The notes under the pieces are model-generated. The model had not been told where the DNA came from and ran no database searches. It saw only the letters and a program-made list of their open reading frames with translations. A stretch of DNA of 52,269 nucleotides from an uncultured Candidatus Thioglobus sp. (GTDB lineage Bacteria > Pseudomonadota > Gammaproteobacteria > PS1 > Pseudothioglobaceae): positions 1 through 52,269 of the forward strand of contig CAJQTP010000009.1 of assembly GCA_905620445.1 (NCBI GenBank), in the 5' to 3' direction. Positions 9,212 through 20,300 of this stretch are shown here, in pieces (positions within the stretch are counted from its first letter, which is position 1; the number at the start of each line of letters is the position of its first letter). The translations under genes and the position numbers were made by a program.

Positions 9212-9488
9212 TTATTATCCTAAAAAGAAAAAACCTATAAAGGGAAGACTGCTCTGGTTATTTTTGTTATTTTTAATTTTTGGCGCTATGTGGTATTATT
9301 TTCAGGGAGAAGATACTAATAAAAGTAAATCAAATTCAATCATAATTAGTCAGCCAATTCTTGATGAAGAAAGTGAGAATATAGTAGTTGATAATAGTGA
9401 TGATGTAATTTTTCCTGATGAAGTTCAGGAGACAACGGAGAGTCTTGACGAAGTAATAAGCACCTATGAAGCAAGTACACAAAATTAA
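9195..9488 (+). CDS. small single-pass membrane protein between rlmN and ispG
   Basis: This 97-residue ORF starts with GTG inside the rlmN 3' end and runs 23 bp into ispG, so it is translationally coupled on both sides. It has a lysine-rich cytoplasmic start ([11 protein letters not shown]), one transmembrane helix (about residues 20-36) and an acidic tail rich in Asp and Glu. In many gammaproteobacteria pilF and rodZ occupy this position. I see no helix-turn-helix domain, so it is at most a RodZ-like positional replacement. No function is assigned. Confidence 0.6.
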   Translation: MLDGINYYPKKKKPIKGRLLWLFLLFLIFGAMWYYFQGEDTNKSKSNSIIISQPILDEESENIVVDNSDDVIFPDEVQETTESLDEVISTYEASTQN

Positions 9489-10548
9489 AAGAAGAGTTTC
9501 TAGGAAAATTTTTGTCGGCAATGTTGCTGTTGGCGGCGATGCTCCGATTAGTGTCCAAAGCATGACTAACACCGAAACATGCGATGTTGACTCTACAGTG
9601 TCACAAATCTTATCTCTTGAAAACGCTGGAGCTGACCTTGTTAGAGTTTCAATCCCTACTATGGAAGCAGCCGAGGCGTTTAAAGAAATAAAAAAACGCG
9701 TTAATATCCCTCTAATTACGGATATTCATTTTGATTATAAGATTGCCCTAAAGGTTGCAGGATATGGCGCAGATTGCTTAAGAATTAATCCTGGCAACAT
9801 TGGTAAAGAGGATCGCATACGAGAGGTCGTTGCAGCTGCAAAAGATAATGGAATACCTATTCGTATTGGTGTTAATGCTGGATCTCTTGAAAAAGATTTA
9901 CAAAAAAAATACACCGAGCCAACTCCTGAGGCAATGGTAGAGTCTGCATTTAGGCATATTGATATTTTAGATAGACTCAACTTTGACAACTTCAAAGTTT
10001 CACTAAAAGCTTCTGAGGTTTTTATGACGGTATTCGCCTATCGGCAATTAGCCTCTCAGATTGACAACCCACTGCACTTGGGAATTACTGAGGCTGGATC
10101 ATTTCGCTCTGGAACTGTTAAATCTTCAATCGGAATGGGACTACTTTTAAGCGAAGGTATTGGTGATACTATTAGAGTGTCACTTGCATCAGATCCAGTT
10201 GATGAAATAAAGGTTGGCTTTGATATTTTAAAGTCACTTCATTTAAGAAAGAAAGGTGTTAATTTGATTGCATGCCCATCATGCTCTAGACAAAAATTTG
10301 ATGTAATCTCGGTTGTTAATGAACTTGAAGCTCGTCTTGAAGATATAACAGAGCCAATTGATGTTGCTGTTATTGGTTGTGTTGTTAATGGGCCAGGGGA
10401 GGCTAAGGAAGTTAGCGTAGGCCTCACTGGCGGTTCTCCAAATCTACTATATATAGATGGCAAACCTCATAGCAAGGTAAACAATGAATCATTAGTTGAT
10501 ACTTTGGAAGCTAGCATAAGAAGGCGCATAGCTATTTCCAACGTTTAA
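9466..10548 (+). CDS. ispG: 4-hydroxy-3-methylbut-2-enyl diphosphate synthase (flavodoxin)
   Basis: IspG catalyses the penultimate step of the MEP isoprenoid pathway using a 4Fe-4S cluster. The 360-residue protein contains the TIM-barrel start [17 protein letters not shown] and the cluster cysteines in CPSCSR (near 269) and [12 protein letters not shown] (near 304), with the Glu that completes cluster binding. The gene converges with a DUF2062 gene, with a 17-bp overlap. The MEP gene dxs lies just beyond on the other strand. Confidence 0.96.
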   Translation: MKQVHKIKRRVSRKIFVGNVAVGGDAPISVQSMTNTETCDVDSTVSQILSLENAGADLVRVSIPTMEAAEAFKEIKKRVNIPLITDIHFDYKIALKVAGYGADCLRINPGNIGKEDRIREVVAAAKDNGIPIRIGVNAGSLEKDLQKKYTEPTPEAMVESAFRHIDILDRLNFDNFKVSLKASEVFMTVFAYRQLASQIDNPLHLGITEAGSFRSGTVKSSIGMGLLLSEGIGDTIRVSLASDPVDEIKVGFDILKSLHLRKKGVNLIACPSCSRQKFDVISVVNELEARLEDITEPIDVAVIGCVVNGPGEAKEVSVGLTGGSPNLLYIDGKPHSKVNNESLVDTLEASIRRRIAISNV

Positions 10549-11017
10549 TTCTTTTGAGTGCTCTGTATTTATATATTGAAATAATTGAAAAATACCCCAA
10601 TGTTGAGGCTACAATTGAGGTGATTAATCCTCCAATCCATAAGGCTAGTGTCGCAGACCAAAAATTAGCCATCAAATAGCCAAATGAAAATTCAAATTCA
10701 GGATCAATCTCCACTCCAATAATGGATGCACCTAATTTATAAGTAAAGTAAATAATTGGCACTATTGTAATTGGGTTATTTACCCAAACAATTAGCAATG
10801 AAAGCATAATGTTTGCAGAAAAAGCAACTGCAAGAATGCCAGCTAATAGCATATGAATTGGAACTGGAAGGAAGGCACAAAAAAGTCCAATTGCAAAGGC
10901 TTTAGCAATAGATTTCTTGTTCCATTTCCAAAGCTCTGGATCGGTTAAGTGTTTATTGAGCCATCCTAAATTTATATTTTCACGTTTTGGGCTATATTTT
11001 TTTAAGGTTGACTTCAT
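10532..11017 (-). CDS. DUF2062 membrane protein
   Basis: The 161-residue protein has the DUF2062 pattern: a cationic N-terminus, the segment [24 protein letters not shown], then [18 protein letters not shown], and two further hydrophobic stretches. Three to four transmembrane helices are likely. Its start overlaps the dxs stop by one base, so translation is probably coupled to dxs. The family has no settled biochemical role. Confidence 0.82.
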   Translation of the reverse strand: MKSTLKKYSPKRENINLGWLNKHLTDPELWKWNKKSIAKAFAIGLFCAFLPVPIHMLLAGILAVAFSANIMLSLLIVWVNNPITIVPIIYFTYKLGASIIGVEIDPEFEFSFGYLMANFWSATLALWIGGLITSIVASTLGYFSIISIYKYRALKRIKRWK

Positions 11018-12819
11018 TAGATTTTAGAAGCATTAATGATACTTTCTTCATTTAATCCATAAAGTTCATAAAGTTCATCTTGCGAACCGTGCTCAGTTAC
11101 AAGGTCAGGAACGCCAATGATATGGAAGGGCGTTTTAATATTTTTTGATTGGAGTAATTCATTAATAGCACTTCCAGCACCACCGCTTGCTGTGTTGTCT
11201 TCAATGGAGATAAGTTTTTTATAGTTGTTGGCAGTATCAATAATTAAATTTTCATCTAACGGTTTAACAAATCTCATATCAATAACGGTTGCATTAATCT
11301 TTTCAGATGCTTTAAGTGCAGGCTCAAGCATATTGCCAAATGCAAAAATAGCAATATCTTTGCCAGTTCTCACAATATTTCCTTTACCAATTTCTATTGA
11401 CTCATCTGTGACGAACTCTTCAATAGCTGACTTACCTCTTGGAAATCGTACACAAACTGGACCATCACAATTACGAGAAAAATTAAGGGCCATGTACATT
11501 TCAATTGAAGAGCTTGGCGTCATAATAACAATATTTGGTATGCATCTCAAAAAGCTTAGATCAAAAATACCAGCGTGTGTCGCACCATCCGCGCCAACAA
11601 GCCCTGCACGATCAATAGCAAAAATAACATTTAAATTTTGTAATGCGATGTCATGAATAAATTGATCATAACCACGCTGTAAGAATGTTGAATATATTGC
11701 AACAACTGGCTTTAATCCTTTGGTCGCCATGCCTCCAGCAAGGGTGACAGCATGTTGTTCTGCAATAGCAACATCTATGAAGCGATCAGGAAAGTTTTTT
11801 TCAAAATTAACCATGCCAGATCCTTCAGACATTGCTGGGGTTATACCAATTATTCTCCCATCATTTTTGGCGCTATTACATAACCACTCTCCAAAAACCT
11901 TGCTGTAGCTTGGAAAGTTGTCAGTTGAGCTTGATGGTGGTGAAATTCCATGAAACTTTAATGGGTTTTGCTCAGCAGCCTCTAAGCCGTGCCCCTTTTT
12001 AGTAATGATATGAAGAATTCGAGGGTTTTCGATCTTTTGTAAATTTTGTAAAGCTTTAATTAATACAGGAATATCATGACCATCAATTGGCCCAAAATAC
12101 TCAATTCCAAGCTCTTCAAATAACGTTCCTGGAAGAAACATCCCTTTTAAATGCTCCTCTGAGCGTTTAGCAAATTTTTGTACACGTGGCAATCTTTCTA
12201 AAAACTCAAGAGACTTTGACTTCATAGTTGAGTATATTTTTCCAGAAATAAGTCTAGTTAGATATTTACTTAAGGCGCCAACATTTTGAGAAATCGACAT
12301 GTCGTTGTCATTTAGAATGATTAACAGATTAGCATCAGTATCTCCCGCATGATTCATAGCTTCAAATGACATGCCTCCACTTAGAGCTCCATCTCCAATA
12401 ACTGCTATTGATGTGTCAGGTTTTTGTTGTAATTTGTTTGCAATTGCAATACCAAGGGCCGCACTTATTGAGGTTGACGAATGACCAGCTCCAAAAGCGT
12501 CATGTTCACTTTCACTTCTTTTTGTAAAGCCAGATAAGCCATCTTTCTGACGCAGAGTAGACATTAAATCTTTTCTGCCAGTTAGAATTTTATGGGTGTA
12601 AGCCTGATGACCAACATCCCAAACGAAAGTATCGTTAGGGGTGTCAAATACATAATGCAGTGCCAGGGTTAATTCAATAGTTCCAAGGTTTGAGCTTAGG
12701 TGCCCTCCAGTTTTTTCAATACTATCTATTAAAAATAATTTAATCTCTTGGGCAAGTGCATTTAATTCCTCAATACTGAGTTTTTTTATGTCGCTTGGCT
12801 TGTGAATATTATTTAGCAT
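11017..12819 (-). CDS. dxs: 1-deoxy-D-xylulose-5-phosphate synthase
   Basis: Dxs condenses pyruvate and glyceraldehyde-3-phosphate in the first MEP-pathway step with thiamine diphosphate as cofactor. The 600-residue transketolase-like protein has GHQAYTHKILTGR, the cofactor motif GDGALSGGMSFEAMNHAG near residue 142, the second-domain motif DVAIAEQHAVTLAGG and the C-terminal domain EDNTASGGAGSAINE. It begins MLNNIHKPSDIKKLS. The length is slightly below the E. coli enzyme (620). It heads a two-gene operon with DUF2062. Confidence 0.96.
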   Translation of the reverse strand: MLNNIHKPSDIKKLSIEELNALAQEIKLFLIDSIEKTGGHLSSNLGTIELTLALHYVFDTPNDTFVWDVGHQAYTHKILTGRKDLMSTLRQKDGLSGFTKRSESEHDAFGAGHSSTSISAALGIAIANKLQQKPDTSIAVIGDGALSGGMSFEAMNHAGDTDANLLIILNDNDMSISQNVGALSKYLTRLISGKIYSTMKSKSLEFLERLPRVQKFAKRSEEHLKGMFLPGTLFEELGIEYFGPIDGHDIPVLIKALQNLQKIENPRILHIITKKGHGLEAAEQNPLKFHGISPPSSSTDNFPSYSKVFGEWLCNSAKNDGRIIGITPAMSEGSGMVNFEKNFPDRFIDVAIAEQHAVTLAGGMATKGLKPVVAIYSTFLQRGYDQFIHDIALQNLNVIFAIDRAGLVGADGATHAGIFDLSFLRCIPNIVIMTPSSSIEMYMALNFSRNCDGPVCVRFPRGKSAIEEFVTDESIEIGKGNIVRTGKDIAIFAFGNMLEPALKASEKINATVIDMRFVKPLDENLIIDTANNYKKLISIEDNTASGGAGSAINELLQSKNIKTPFHIIGVPDLVTEHGSQDELYELYGLNEESIINASKI

Positions 12820-12996
12820 TATTGAGTTAAACTGATTAATCGATGCTTAAGAAGCAAAAGAAAAATATTATACACTTGTCGGTATTAAGAATAGTGGAGC
12901 CCTAATGGAGTTTTTATGTTTACTCAAAGGTTAAATAAGTGAAAAAAAATACAACTGACTAGTAAAATCGAAATACTACTTTTATATTAATGAAAT

Positions 12997-13944
12997 ATGC
13001 TCACTATTTGTGCTTTATATAAGTTTACTCGGTTGGATGACTTTGAAGAAATTCAAAGTTCTTTAAAATTATTTTTAGACTCTCTAAATATTAGAGGTAC
13101 TTTATTGTTAGCTAGGGAGGGAGTCAATGGAACGATTGCTGGAGATAACGATAGCATTATGAAATCGCTTGATTACCTTCAAAAAGATGGGAGACTGGCT
13201 GGCTTAGAGTATAAATTATCTTATAGTGAGAAACCTCCATTTAAAAGACTTAAGGTTAAGTTAAAAAAAGAAATAGTTACTTTAGGTGTGTCAGATATTG
13301 ACCCGACGCATTCTTCTGGCACTTATGTTAAGCCTGCTGATTGGAATGAGCTCATCAATGACCCTGACGTTGTTTTAATTGACACTCGAAATAACTATGA
13401 ATTTGAAATAGGTAGTTTTAAGGGCTCTATTAACCCAAATACTGAGACTTTTCGAGAGTTCCCAGCCTATACTAAAAATAATTTAGAAAAATACCGAGAT
13501 AAAAAAATTGCCATGTTTTGTACGGGCGGTATACGCTGTGAAAAATCTACAGCTTATTTAAAATCAGAAGGCTTTGAAAATGTTTTTCATCTTCAGGGCG
13601 GAATTTTAAAATATCTTGAAGAGGTTAAAGAAGATGAAAGTTTATGGGAAGGCGAGTGTTTTGTTTTTGATGACAGAGTAGCTGTTAAGCACAATCTCGA
13701 GCTTGGAAAATATGACCAATGCCATGCCTGTAGATTTCCAATTACTGAAGAAGACAAAGAGCATCCGCATTATGAAAAAGGAGCCTCTTGCTCGAGATGT
13801 TATGGAACAAAAAACTCGTCACAAGTTAATCGCTATCGTGAAAGAGAAAAGCAGGTACAGCTTGCAAAGGGTCGTGGAGAGTCTCATATAGGTGATGATG
13901 CTAATAAAATAATTACAAAAAACAATAAAAAAAACTTAAATTGA
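12997..13944 (+). CDS. trhO: tRNA uridine(34) hydroxylase (rhodanese family)
   Basis: TrhO (YceA) makes 5-hydroxyuridine at the tRNA wobble position. The 315-residue protein has an N-terminal acylphosphatase-like domain ([14 protein letters not shown]) and a rhodanese domain with [13 protein letters not shown] and the catalytic loop [11 protein letters not shown] near residue 173. A C-terminal metal-binding-like module has CHAC near 241 and CSRC near 264. The layout is the normal one for the family. The gene stands alone, divergent from dxs. Confidence 0.93.
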   Translation: MLTICALYKFTRLDDFEEIQSSLKLFLDSLNIRGTLLLAREGVNGTIAGDNDSIMKSLDYLQKDGRLAGLEYKLSYSEKPPFKRLKVKLKKEIVTLGVSDIDPTHSSGTYVKPADWNELINDPDVVLIDTRNNYEFEIGSFKGSINPNTETFREFPAYTKNNLEKYRDKKIAMFCTGGIRCEKSTAYLKSEGFENVFHLQGGILKYLEEVKEDESLWEGECFVFDDRVAVKHNLELGKYDQCHACRFPITEEDKEHPHYEKGASCSRCYGTKNSSQVNRYREREKQVQLAKGRGESHIGDDANKIITKNNKKNLN

Positions 13945-14013
13945 TGCTGTTGTTAGCATTGCATCGATTTTTTATAGTTCTATATAATTACCACTACTAA
14001 ATAGGGTTGACTA

Positions 14014-14604
14014 ATGTTTGAGCGCAAAGACATTGCTAAATTAAAAAAAGATATAGTTCTTGATATAGAGCTATTTGATTCGAATCTAAAACTACATACT
14101 CGATGGGGTACTTTTAGTCCTCGAGCAATTGATGATGGTACTAAGCTTCTGATGAAGTATTTTAGTGCTGATGTTGATGATGTTTGTTTAGACCTAGGGT
14201 GCGGTTATGGTCCAATTGGGCTTGCTCTAGCAAAGCATTGCTCTAAGGGCGAGGTTCATATGGTTGATAAAGATTTTGTATCAGTTGAGCTTGCAAATTA
14301 CAATGCAAAACTTAATAATATTGATAATGCAAAAGCTTACCTTTCTGATGCTTTTTTGCAGGTGCCTAGTGATGTCAAGTTTAATCAAATTGTGTCAAAT
14401 ATTCCTGCTAAAGTTGGGCGTGAGCAACTATCCATAATTCTTTATGATGCTTTGGATGCTTTAAAGCCTGGCGGCGTTATTACAGTTGTAACAATTAACG
14501 GATTGAAGGATTTTATAAAAAATAATTTTAAATCAGTTTTTGGTAATTATAAAAAAATTAAACAAGGGCAAAAGTATGTGATTTCTCAGGCAATTAAGCA
14601 ATAA
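14014..14604 (+). CDS. RsmC-like class I methyltransferase
   Basis: This 196-residue protein has the small methyltransferase (MTS) fold: a SAM-binding motif LDLGCGYGPIGLALA near residue 58, an acidic motif II region (VDKDFVSVELA) and a motif IV region reading VSNIPAKVG near 127. RsmC and its relatives normally show NPP at motif IV, so NIP is a deviation. It could methylate rRNA guanine like RsmC, but it lacks the N-terminal half of E. coli RsmC and corresponds to the short YbxB-type proteins. The target is uncertain. Confidence 0.78.
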   Translation: MFERKDIAKLKKDIVLDIELFDSNLKLHTRWGTFSPRAIDDGTKLLMKYFSADVDDVCLDLGCGYGPIGLALAKHCSKGEVHMVDKDFVSVELANYNAKLNNIDNAKAYLSDAFLQVPSDVKFNQIVSNIPAKVGREQLSIILYDALDALKPGGVITVVTINGLKDFIKNNFKSVFGNYKKIKQGQKYVISQAIKQ

Positions 14605-14675
14605 TTGTTTTTACGAATCTTTGTAGCCTTGTAAATACTATACTAAAATAGTAAAAAAACATTTGGAGTATTAAA

Positions 14676-15002
14676 TTGGACGTATTAGAAAAAATTCAAA
14701 AGCAAGTTGATAGTGCAGCAATAGTTATCTATATGAAAGGGACGCCTCAATTTCCTCAGTGCGGTTTCTCAGCTCGCGCATCTCAAACATTGGCTTCAAC
14801 AGGTGTTGAGTTTGCATTTGTTAATATTTTTGAAGACCAAGAGGTTTTCCAAAGCCTACCTGATTTTGCTGACTGGCCAACATTTCCCCAAATCTATTTC
14901 AATTCTGAATTAGTTGGTGGCGGTGATATTATTCTTGAAATGGCAGAGCAAGATACATTGAAAGAGGCTATGGAAGAGGCCGTAGAGAAGTATAACGGCT
15001 AA
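14676..15002 (+). CDS. grxD: monothiol glutaredoxin (Grx4 family)
   Basis: The 108-residue protein has the monothiol active site CGFS with Cys29 (PQFPQCGFSARASQ), then WPTFPQIYFNSELVGGGDI, the glutathione-binding region. Such proteins bind a bridging 2Fe-2S cluster with glutathione and pass clusters on in iron-sulfur assembly. The start is TTG at 14676 with TTGGAG seven bases upstream. No ATG lies near the family N-terminus, so the alternative start is well supported. Confidence 0.94.
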   Translation: MDVLEKIQKQVDSAAIVIYMKGTPQFPQCGFSARASQTLASTGVEFAFVNIFEDQEVFQSLPDFADWPTFPQIYFNSELVGGGDIILEMAEQDTLKEAMEEAVEKYNG

Positions 15003-15016
15003 ATATAAATAATTGT

Positions 15017-15694
15017 CTATAAGGCTCTTAACTTATAGCCATTTTCCTTAAGCCAGTGCTTAGCTTCTTTGTAGTTAGGCATAATTACCTCAACTGCATT
15101 CCAGAAATTCGCTGAATGATTTTTATGGATAGTATGAACCAATTCATGAATAATGACATAGTCTATTACTTTTAGTGGCGCCATAATGAGCAAAAAGTTT
15201 AGGTTAATGTTGTTTCTTGAAGAGCAAGATCCCCAGAGGGTTCTTTGTTCTTTGATTCTCACTTGATTGACCTGTAAATTATGCTTATCGGCAAAATAGA
15301 ATAGACGAGGGACTGCGACTTCTTTAAATTTATTTTTGTACCAAGTTTTTAAAGATATAGTACTTTTTTCCTTATCTTCGAAGTTGGCTATAAATTCCTT
15401 GCCATTAAATGTGATCTTTTTAGAGTCTTTATCAGTTTTTGTTACTGGGAAAAGTGTACCAAGATACAGAAGCGTATTTTGATCTTCTAATGTGTCTTTA
15501 AGGCGAGCCTTTATTAACGACTGATTTCTCTTAATCCAATTCTCTTTTTCATTAATAAAGTCTTGAATTTTTTGAACTGACATTCGATTTGGTGCACGCA
15601 CTACTAATTCTGCATTTTCATTGATAGAAATACTTAAAGTTTTTCTGTTGCTTCTAATAATTTGATTAGTTAACATAGATGTAAGTGTTTTCAA
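15017..15694 (-). CDS. YgjP-type zinc metallopeptidase domain protein
   Basis: The 225-residue protein matches the YgjP/DUF45 family of SprT-like predicted metallopeptidases. The zinc site is HELVHTIHKNHSANFW near residues 181-196, an HExxH motif with a third His, and ENGYKL follows at the C-terminus. The segment RTLWGSCSSRNNINLNFLL is diagnostic of the family. The gene ends opposite grxD and starts 6 bp after the purL stop, on the same strand as purL. No substrate is known. Confidence 0.85.
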   Translation of the reverse strand: MKTLTSMLTNQIIRSNRKTLSISINENAELVVRAPNRMSVQKIQDFINEKENWIKRNQSLIKARLKDTLEDQNTLLYLGTLFPVTKTDKDSKKITFNGKEFIANFEDKEKSTISLKTWYKNKFKEVAVPRLFYFADKHNLQVNQVRIKEQRTLWGSCSSRNNINLNFLLIMAPLKVIDYVIIHELVHTIHKNHSANFWNAVEVIMPNYKEAKHWLKENGYKLRAL

Positions 15695-15700
15695 TATATA

Positions 15701-18700
15701 TCAATCAATCCACTTTCTAGCATTTTCAAACATCCGCATCCATGGTGACCTTTCTTGCCAATCGTCTGGATGCCATGAGTTTTGAATTGCTCTAAAAACT
15801 CTTTCAGGGTGAGGCATCATAATTGTAATTCTTCCAGAGTCGTCACAAATGCTTGCAGTAGCATTCTCTGATCCATTTGGATTGTGTGGATAAGTTTGTG
15901 TTGAATTTCCCGAATAGTTGACGTATTGCATAGCAATATTACCTTTGCTTTGCTTAGTGCTAAAATTAGCTTTTCCTTCTCCATGCGCAATTGCTATTGG
16001 CATAATAGAGCCCTCCATTCCATTAAAAAATATAGAATTAGTTTTTTCAATTTTAACGCTTGTAAAGCGGGCTTCAAATTGCTCTGAAATATTTCTTTCA
16101 AATGAAGGCCATTTTTCCGAGCCAGGAATAATTTCTTTTAGATTTGAAACCATTTGACAGCCATTGCATACACCAAGAGTAAAGCTGTCGGTTCTGGAAA
16201 AATACTCAGAGAATTCATCTTTTGCTTTACCATTTAAAAGAATAGAGTTAGCCCATCCTCTTCCTGCGCCTAAAACATCCCCATAAGAAAAACCACCGCA
16301 TGCCGCTAAACCTTGAAATTGTGCTAATGACGTTTTTCCAGAAAGAATTTGGCTCATATGAACATCACTTGCATCAAAGCCAGCCTGTGTAAAAGCTGCA
16401 GCCATTTCAATATGACCATTAATGCCTTGCTCTCTTAAAATAGCAATTTTTGGCCTTGCCCCTCTATTTAAATAAGGAGCACTTATCGATTCATTGATGT
16501 CATAAGTTGTCTTTACTTTTAAGCCATCTGAAATTTTTGCCAGTTCTATATTCTCTGATTCTGAACATATTGGATTGTCACGAAGTTTGGAAATTTCAAA
16601 AGAGGTCGACGACCAAACATTATGAAGATCCCCTCTCTTTTTATGAAACACTAGTTTATCTTTTTGGTAAATTAAAATTTCATCAGTATTATTTATTTTA
16701 GCAATAGGTAGAGTGAATTCTTTTAGCCCTATGTCCTCTAACTCTTTGAGAACTTTAGATTTATTAATAATTGGGACTTGAATAACACAGCCTAACTCTT
16801 CATTAAAGAGTTCATTTATAGTGTTAGAGCCACGAATCTCCATGCCGCAATGAGATGCAAAAGCCATTTCAAATAAAGTTGTAATTACTCCCCCATCTGA
16901 TCGGTCATGATAAGCGCTGATTAACTTCTCTTTATTAAACTTATTTATCAATGCAAAGAATTTAGCAAATAGAGTTGGATCATCAAGGTCTGGAGAAGTT
17001 CTTCCAACTTGATTATAAACTTGCGCTAAGCAAGACCCACCCATTCGATTTTTTCCCAAGCTTAAGTCTATTAAAAAGAGCTCTGAATTAACTTTGGTAT
17101 CGAGCAAAGGTGTGACTTGGATTCTTGCATCTGGAATTTTTGAGAATGCGCTGATTATTAAAGATAGCGGCGCAGTAACTGATCTTTGATCTCCATTTTC
17201 ATTCCATGTACTTTTCATTGACATGGAGTCTTTACCAACAGGTATTGTTAGACCTAGCTTTGGACAAAGCTCCATGCCGATTGCTTTAACGGCTTCATAA
17301 AGTTTGGCATCTTCTCCTGGGAATCCACTTGCGCACATCCAATTTGCCGATAGATTGATATGACTTATGTCTTCTATATACGCACAGAGCAAGTTAGTTA
17401 ATGCTTCTCCAACACTCATTCTTGCTGCTGCTGCTGCATTAATAAGGGATAAAGGCGTTTTTTCACCAATTGACATGGCTTCACCTTGATAGCCGGAATA
17501 GTCTGATAATGAAATGGCGCAATCTGCGACTGGAACTTGCCATGGTCCGATCATTTGATCTCTAGCAACGAGGCCAGTAACAGAGCGGTCAGCAATAGTT
17601 ATTAAGAAATTTTTACTTGCAATTGTTGGAAGTTTTAAAAGACGATCAATAGCTTCATCAAGTTTTATTGGACCGCTATTAAATTCTTTCTCATTATTTG
17701 GAAGTGATGAAACATCTTTAACGGTTTTTGGAGTTGAGCCAAAAAGTAAAGACATTTCAAGATCAATCGGTTTATTCTTAAAATAAGAGTCTTCAAGAGT
17801 TAAATGCTGATTATCAGTTGCATTTCCTAAGATGGCAAAAGGCGCCCTTTCTTTTGTGCATATTTGACAAAATAATTCAACGCTCTCATTTTTAATCGCA
17901 AGAACATATCTTTCTTGAGATTCATTGCACCATACTTCAAGGGGAGACATCTTTTTTTCGTCATTTGGTATCGACCTTAATTGAAGATTGGCACCTTTTT
18001 GAGAGTCATTCACTAGTTCTGGAATGCCATTTGAAAGCCCTCCAGCACCAATATCATGTATCGAAACGATTGGATTTTTTTTGCCTAAATTGACGCAGGC
18101 ATTGATAACTTCTTGGGCGCGTCTTTGCATTTCTGGGTTTGCTCTTTGAACTGAGGCAAAGTCAAGCTCTTGACTTTGGTCTCCGCTGCCTACACTTGAC
18201 GCAGCGCCACCACCTAACCCAATTAGCATTGCTGGGCCTCCAAGAACTATGAGTACGTCTCCATCTGAAATTAATCCTTTTTCAACATGATCTTCTCTAA
18301 TATTCCCAATTCCGCCAGCAAGCATAATTGGCTTGTGATAGCCTCTTACTTCGTTATTGGCAGTTTTTTGCTCGTATGTCCTAAAATACCCACAAGTATT
18401 TGGCCTTCCAAATTCATTGTTAAATGAAGCGGCGCCAAGAGGGCCATCAATCATAATTTCAAGTGCTGATGCAATTAGACTCGGCTTGCCGTAATCTTTT
18501 TCCCAAGGATTAATTGAATGAGGTATTTTTAAGTTTGAAACGGAAAATCCGCTAAGTCCCACTTTTGGTTTTGAACCTCTTCCCGTTGCGCCTTCATCCC
18601 TAATTTCTCCACCCGATCCAGTAGCAGCTCCTGGGTCAGGAGCTATTGCTGTAGGATGGTTATGAGTTTCAACTTTAATTAATATGGCTTTTTCTGCAGT

Positions 18701-19540
18701 TGATGAGGTGTAAACACCTTCATGGTTGGGTTCAAAAAAACTTGATTTATAGCCGCTCATAACTGCTGAATTATCACTATAGACTGATAAAAGACCTTCT
18801 GGATTTTGATGGTAAGTATTCTTAATCATGCCAAATAGTGAGGTTGCTTGCTTTTCTGAGTCGATAGTCCAGTCTGCATTAAAGATTTTATGCCTGCAAT
18901 GCTCTGAATTAGCTTGCGCAAACATCATTAGTTCAATATCTCTAGGATTTCTCTTTAAGTCATTAAAGCTATCGTATAAGTAATTAATTTCACCATCACT
19001 TAGCGCAAGACCTAGCTCAATATTTGCTTTAAGGATTGCAGATTTTCCCTTTTTAAGGATATCTATGCTGTTGTAGGAGTTCGGTTTTAATTCGTCAAAT
19101 AATAAGCTTGAATCAGTAATATTTTTAAGATTAGACTCAGTCATTCTATCCATTACAAAGCTTAGAATAGCCTCTAACTCTCCATCTTTAATTTCTTGAC
19201 TGAAGTGATAAATAATTCCTCGCTCAATTCTTTTAATTTCAATAAGACCACAAAGCTGGCAAATATCAGTCGCTTTTGAGGACCAAGGAGATATGGTTCC
19301 AATTCTAGGGACAACAATAATTTTTTGAAGTGAGTTTGAAGTGTCTACCGCAGGAGAGTAATTTAATAGATCATCAAGAATTAATTGATTTTTATTACTA
19401 AGCTTATTTTCTGTTTCAATAAAGTGAGTATATTCAGAAGATAGCAGGCTTATATTTGGAAATTCAGAATTGATTTTTTCATTGAGGTCTCTGACTTTAA
19501 AATTTCGAAGTGCTTGAATTCCCGAATGAAATGAAATCAT
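15701..19540 (-). CDS. purL: phosphoribosylformylglycinamidine synthase
   Basis: PurL converts FGAR to FGAM with glutamine and ATP in purine synthesis. The 1279 residues are the large single-chain form of gammaproteobacteria. They comprise an N-terminal PurS-like region, two AIRS-type synthetase halves ([47 protein letters not shown]) and a C-terminal class I glutaminase with the nucleophile in [12 protein letters not shown] near 1125 and HGEGKANF and PHPERVFR. The start overlaps the yebC stop by four bases, so it is coupled to yebC. Confidence 0.97.
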   Translation of the reverse strand: MISFHSGIQALRNFKVRDLNEKINSEFPNISLLSSEYTHFIETENKLSNKNQLILDDLLNYSPAVDTSNSLQKIIVVPRIGTISPWSSKATDICQLCGLIEIKRIERGIIYHFSQEIKDGELEAILSFVMDRMTESNLKNITDSSLLFDELKPNSYNSIDILKKGKSAILKANIELGLALSDGEINYLYDSFNDLKRNPRDIELMMFAQANSEHCRHKIFNADWTIDSEKQATSLFGMIKNTYHQNPEGLLSVYSDNSAVMSGYKSSFFEPNHEGVYTSSTAEKAILIKVETHNHPTAIAPDPGAATGSGGEIRDEGATGRGSKPKVGLSGFSVSNLKIPHSINPWEKDYGKPSLIASALEIMIDGPLGAASFNNEFGRPNTCGYFRTYEQKTANNEVRGYHKPIMLAGGIGNIREDHVEKGLISDGDVLIVLGGPAMLIGLGGGAASSVGSGDQSQELDFASVQRANPEMQRRAQEVINACVNLGKKNPIVSIHDIGAGGLSNGIPELVNDSQKGANLQLRSIPNDEKKMSPLEVWCNESQERYVLAIKNESVELFCQICTKERAPFAILGNATDNQHLTLEDSYFKNKPIDLEMSLLFGSTPKTVKDVSSLPNNEKEFNSGPIKLDEAIDRLLKLPTIASKNFLITIADRSVTGLVARDQMIGPWQVPVADCAISLSDYSGYQGEAMSIGEKTPLSLINAAAAARMSVGEALTNLLCAYIEDISHINLSANWMCASGFPGEDAKLYEAVKAIGMELCPKLGLTIPVGKDSMSMKSTWNENGDQRSVTAPLSLIISAFSKIPDARIQVTPLLDTKVNSELFLIDLSLGKNRMGGSCLAQVYNQVGRTSPDLDDPTLFAKFFALINKFNKEKLISAYHDRSDGGVITTLFEMAFASHCGMEIRGSNTINELFNEELGCVIQVPIINKSKVLKELEDIGLKEFTLPIAKINNTDEILIYQKDKLVFHKKRGDLHNVWSSTSFEISKLRDNPICSESENIELAKISDGLKVKTTYDINESISAPYLNRGARPKIAILREQGINGHIEMAAAFTQAGFDASDVHMSQILSGKTSLAQFQGLAACGGFSYGDVLGAGRGWANSILLNGKAKDEFSEYFSRTDSFTLGVCNGCQMVSNLKEIIPGSEKWPSFERNISEQFEARFTSVKIEKTNSIFFNGMEGSIMPIAIAHGEGKANFSTKQSKGNIAMQYVNYSGNSTQTYPHNPNGSENATASICDDSGRITIMMPHPERVFRAIQNSWHPDDWQERSPWMRMFENARKWID

Positions 19541-20277
19541 AGTTCAGACATTAGTTCGTCTGAAATTTCAGCGTTATGGTAGACCTCTTGAGTGTCATCA
19601 AGGTCTTCAAGCCAGTCAATGAGTTTGATAAATTTCTCAGCATCCTCCATATTAAGCTCAATGCGACTTGCTGGCTCCATTGTGATTTGAGAGTGATCAG
19701 GTGTTAAGTTGCTAGCAATAAGAGCATCTTTAACTGGAAAAAAACTATCTGGACTGGTTACTACGTCAATTGATCCATCATCATTGACAATAATATCATC
19801 AGCTCCAGATTCTAAAGCAACCTCCATGATTTCGTCCTCATCTCCTGAGGCAAAACTTATAAAACCTTGCTTTGTAAACATATAGGCGACTGAGCCATCT
19901 GTGCCTAAATTACCGCCATGCTTCGAGAAAGCATGCCTAACATCGGAGACAGTACGATTTTTATTGTCTGTAAGACAATCTACCATGATGGCTGTTCCTC
20001 CTAATCCGTACCCCTCATAACGTATTTCTTCATAATTATCACCCTCTAGGTCACCAGATCCTCTCTTTACGGCATTTTCGATAGTGTCTCGCTTCATGTT
20101 TGCTGCTAGCGATTTATCAATTATGGCGCGCAGAGAGGGGTTGTTTTCGAGAACGCCGCCACCCTTCTTTGCCGCAATAACTATCTCTTTAATTAGCTTG
20201 GTGAATACTTTTCCACGCTTGGCATCCTGCGCGCCTTTCCTATGCTGAATGTTATGCCATTTACTATGTCCTGCCAT
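19537..20277 (-). CDS. yebC: YebC/TACO1 family protein
   Basis: The 246-residue protein opens with [28 protein letters not shown], the invariant YebC signature, and continues through the three-domain family pattern ([14 protein letters not shown] near residue 120). The family was described as transcriptional regulators (PmpR) and more recently as ribosome-associated translation factors that help at proline stretches. The role here cannot be chosen by sequence. It sits between nadA and purL and not beside ruvC, its common neighbour. Confidence 0.94.
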   Translation of the reverse strand: MAGHSKWHNIQHRKGAQDAKRGKVFTKLIKEIVIAAKKGGGVLENNPSLRAIIDKSLAANMKRDTIENAVKRGSGDLEGDNYEEIRYEGYGLGGTAIMVDCLTDNKNRTVSDVRHAFSKHGGNLGTDGSVAYMFTKQGFISFASGDEDEIMEVALESGADDIIVNDDGSIDVVTSPDSFFPVKDALIASNLTPDHSQITMEPASRIELNMEDAEKFIKLIDWLEDLDDTQEVYHNAEISDELMSEL

Positions 20278-20300
20278 ATCTCTTTAATTTCTCCAAAAAA

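Noticed and set aside
9336-9572. Two overlapping minus-strand ORFs opposite the ispG start
   Set aside because: They are antisense to two well-supported coding regions and lack recognisable domains or ribosome binding sites.
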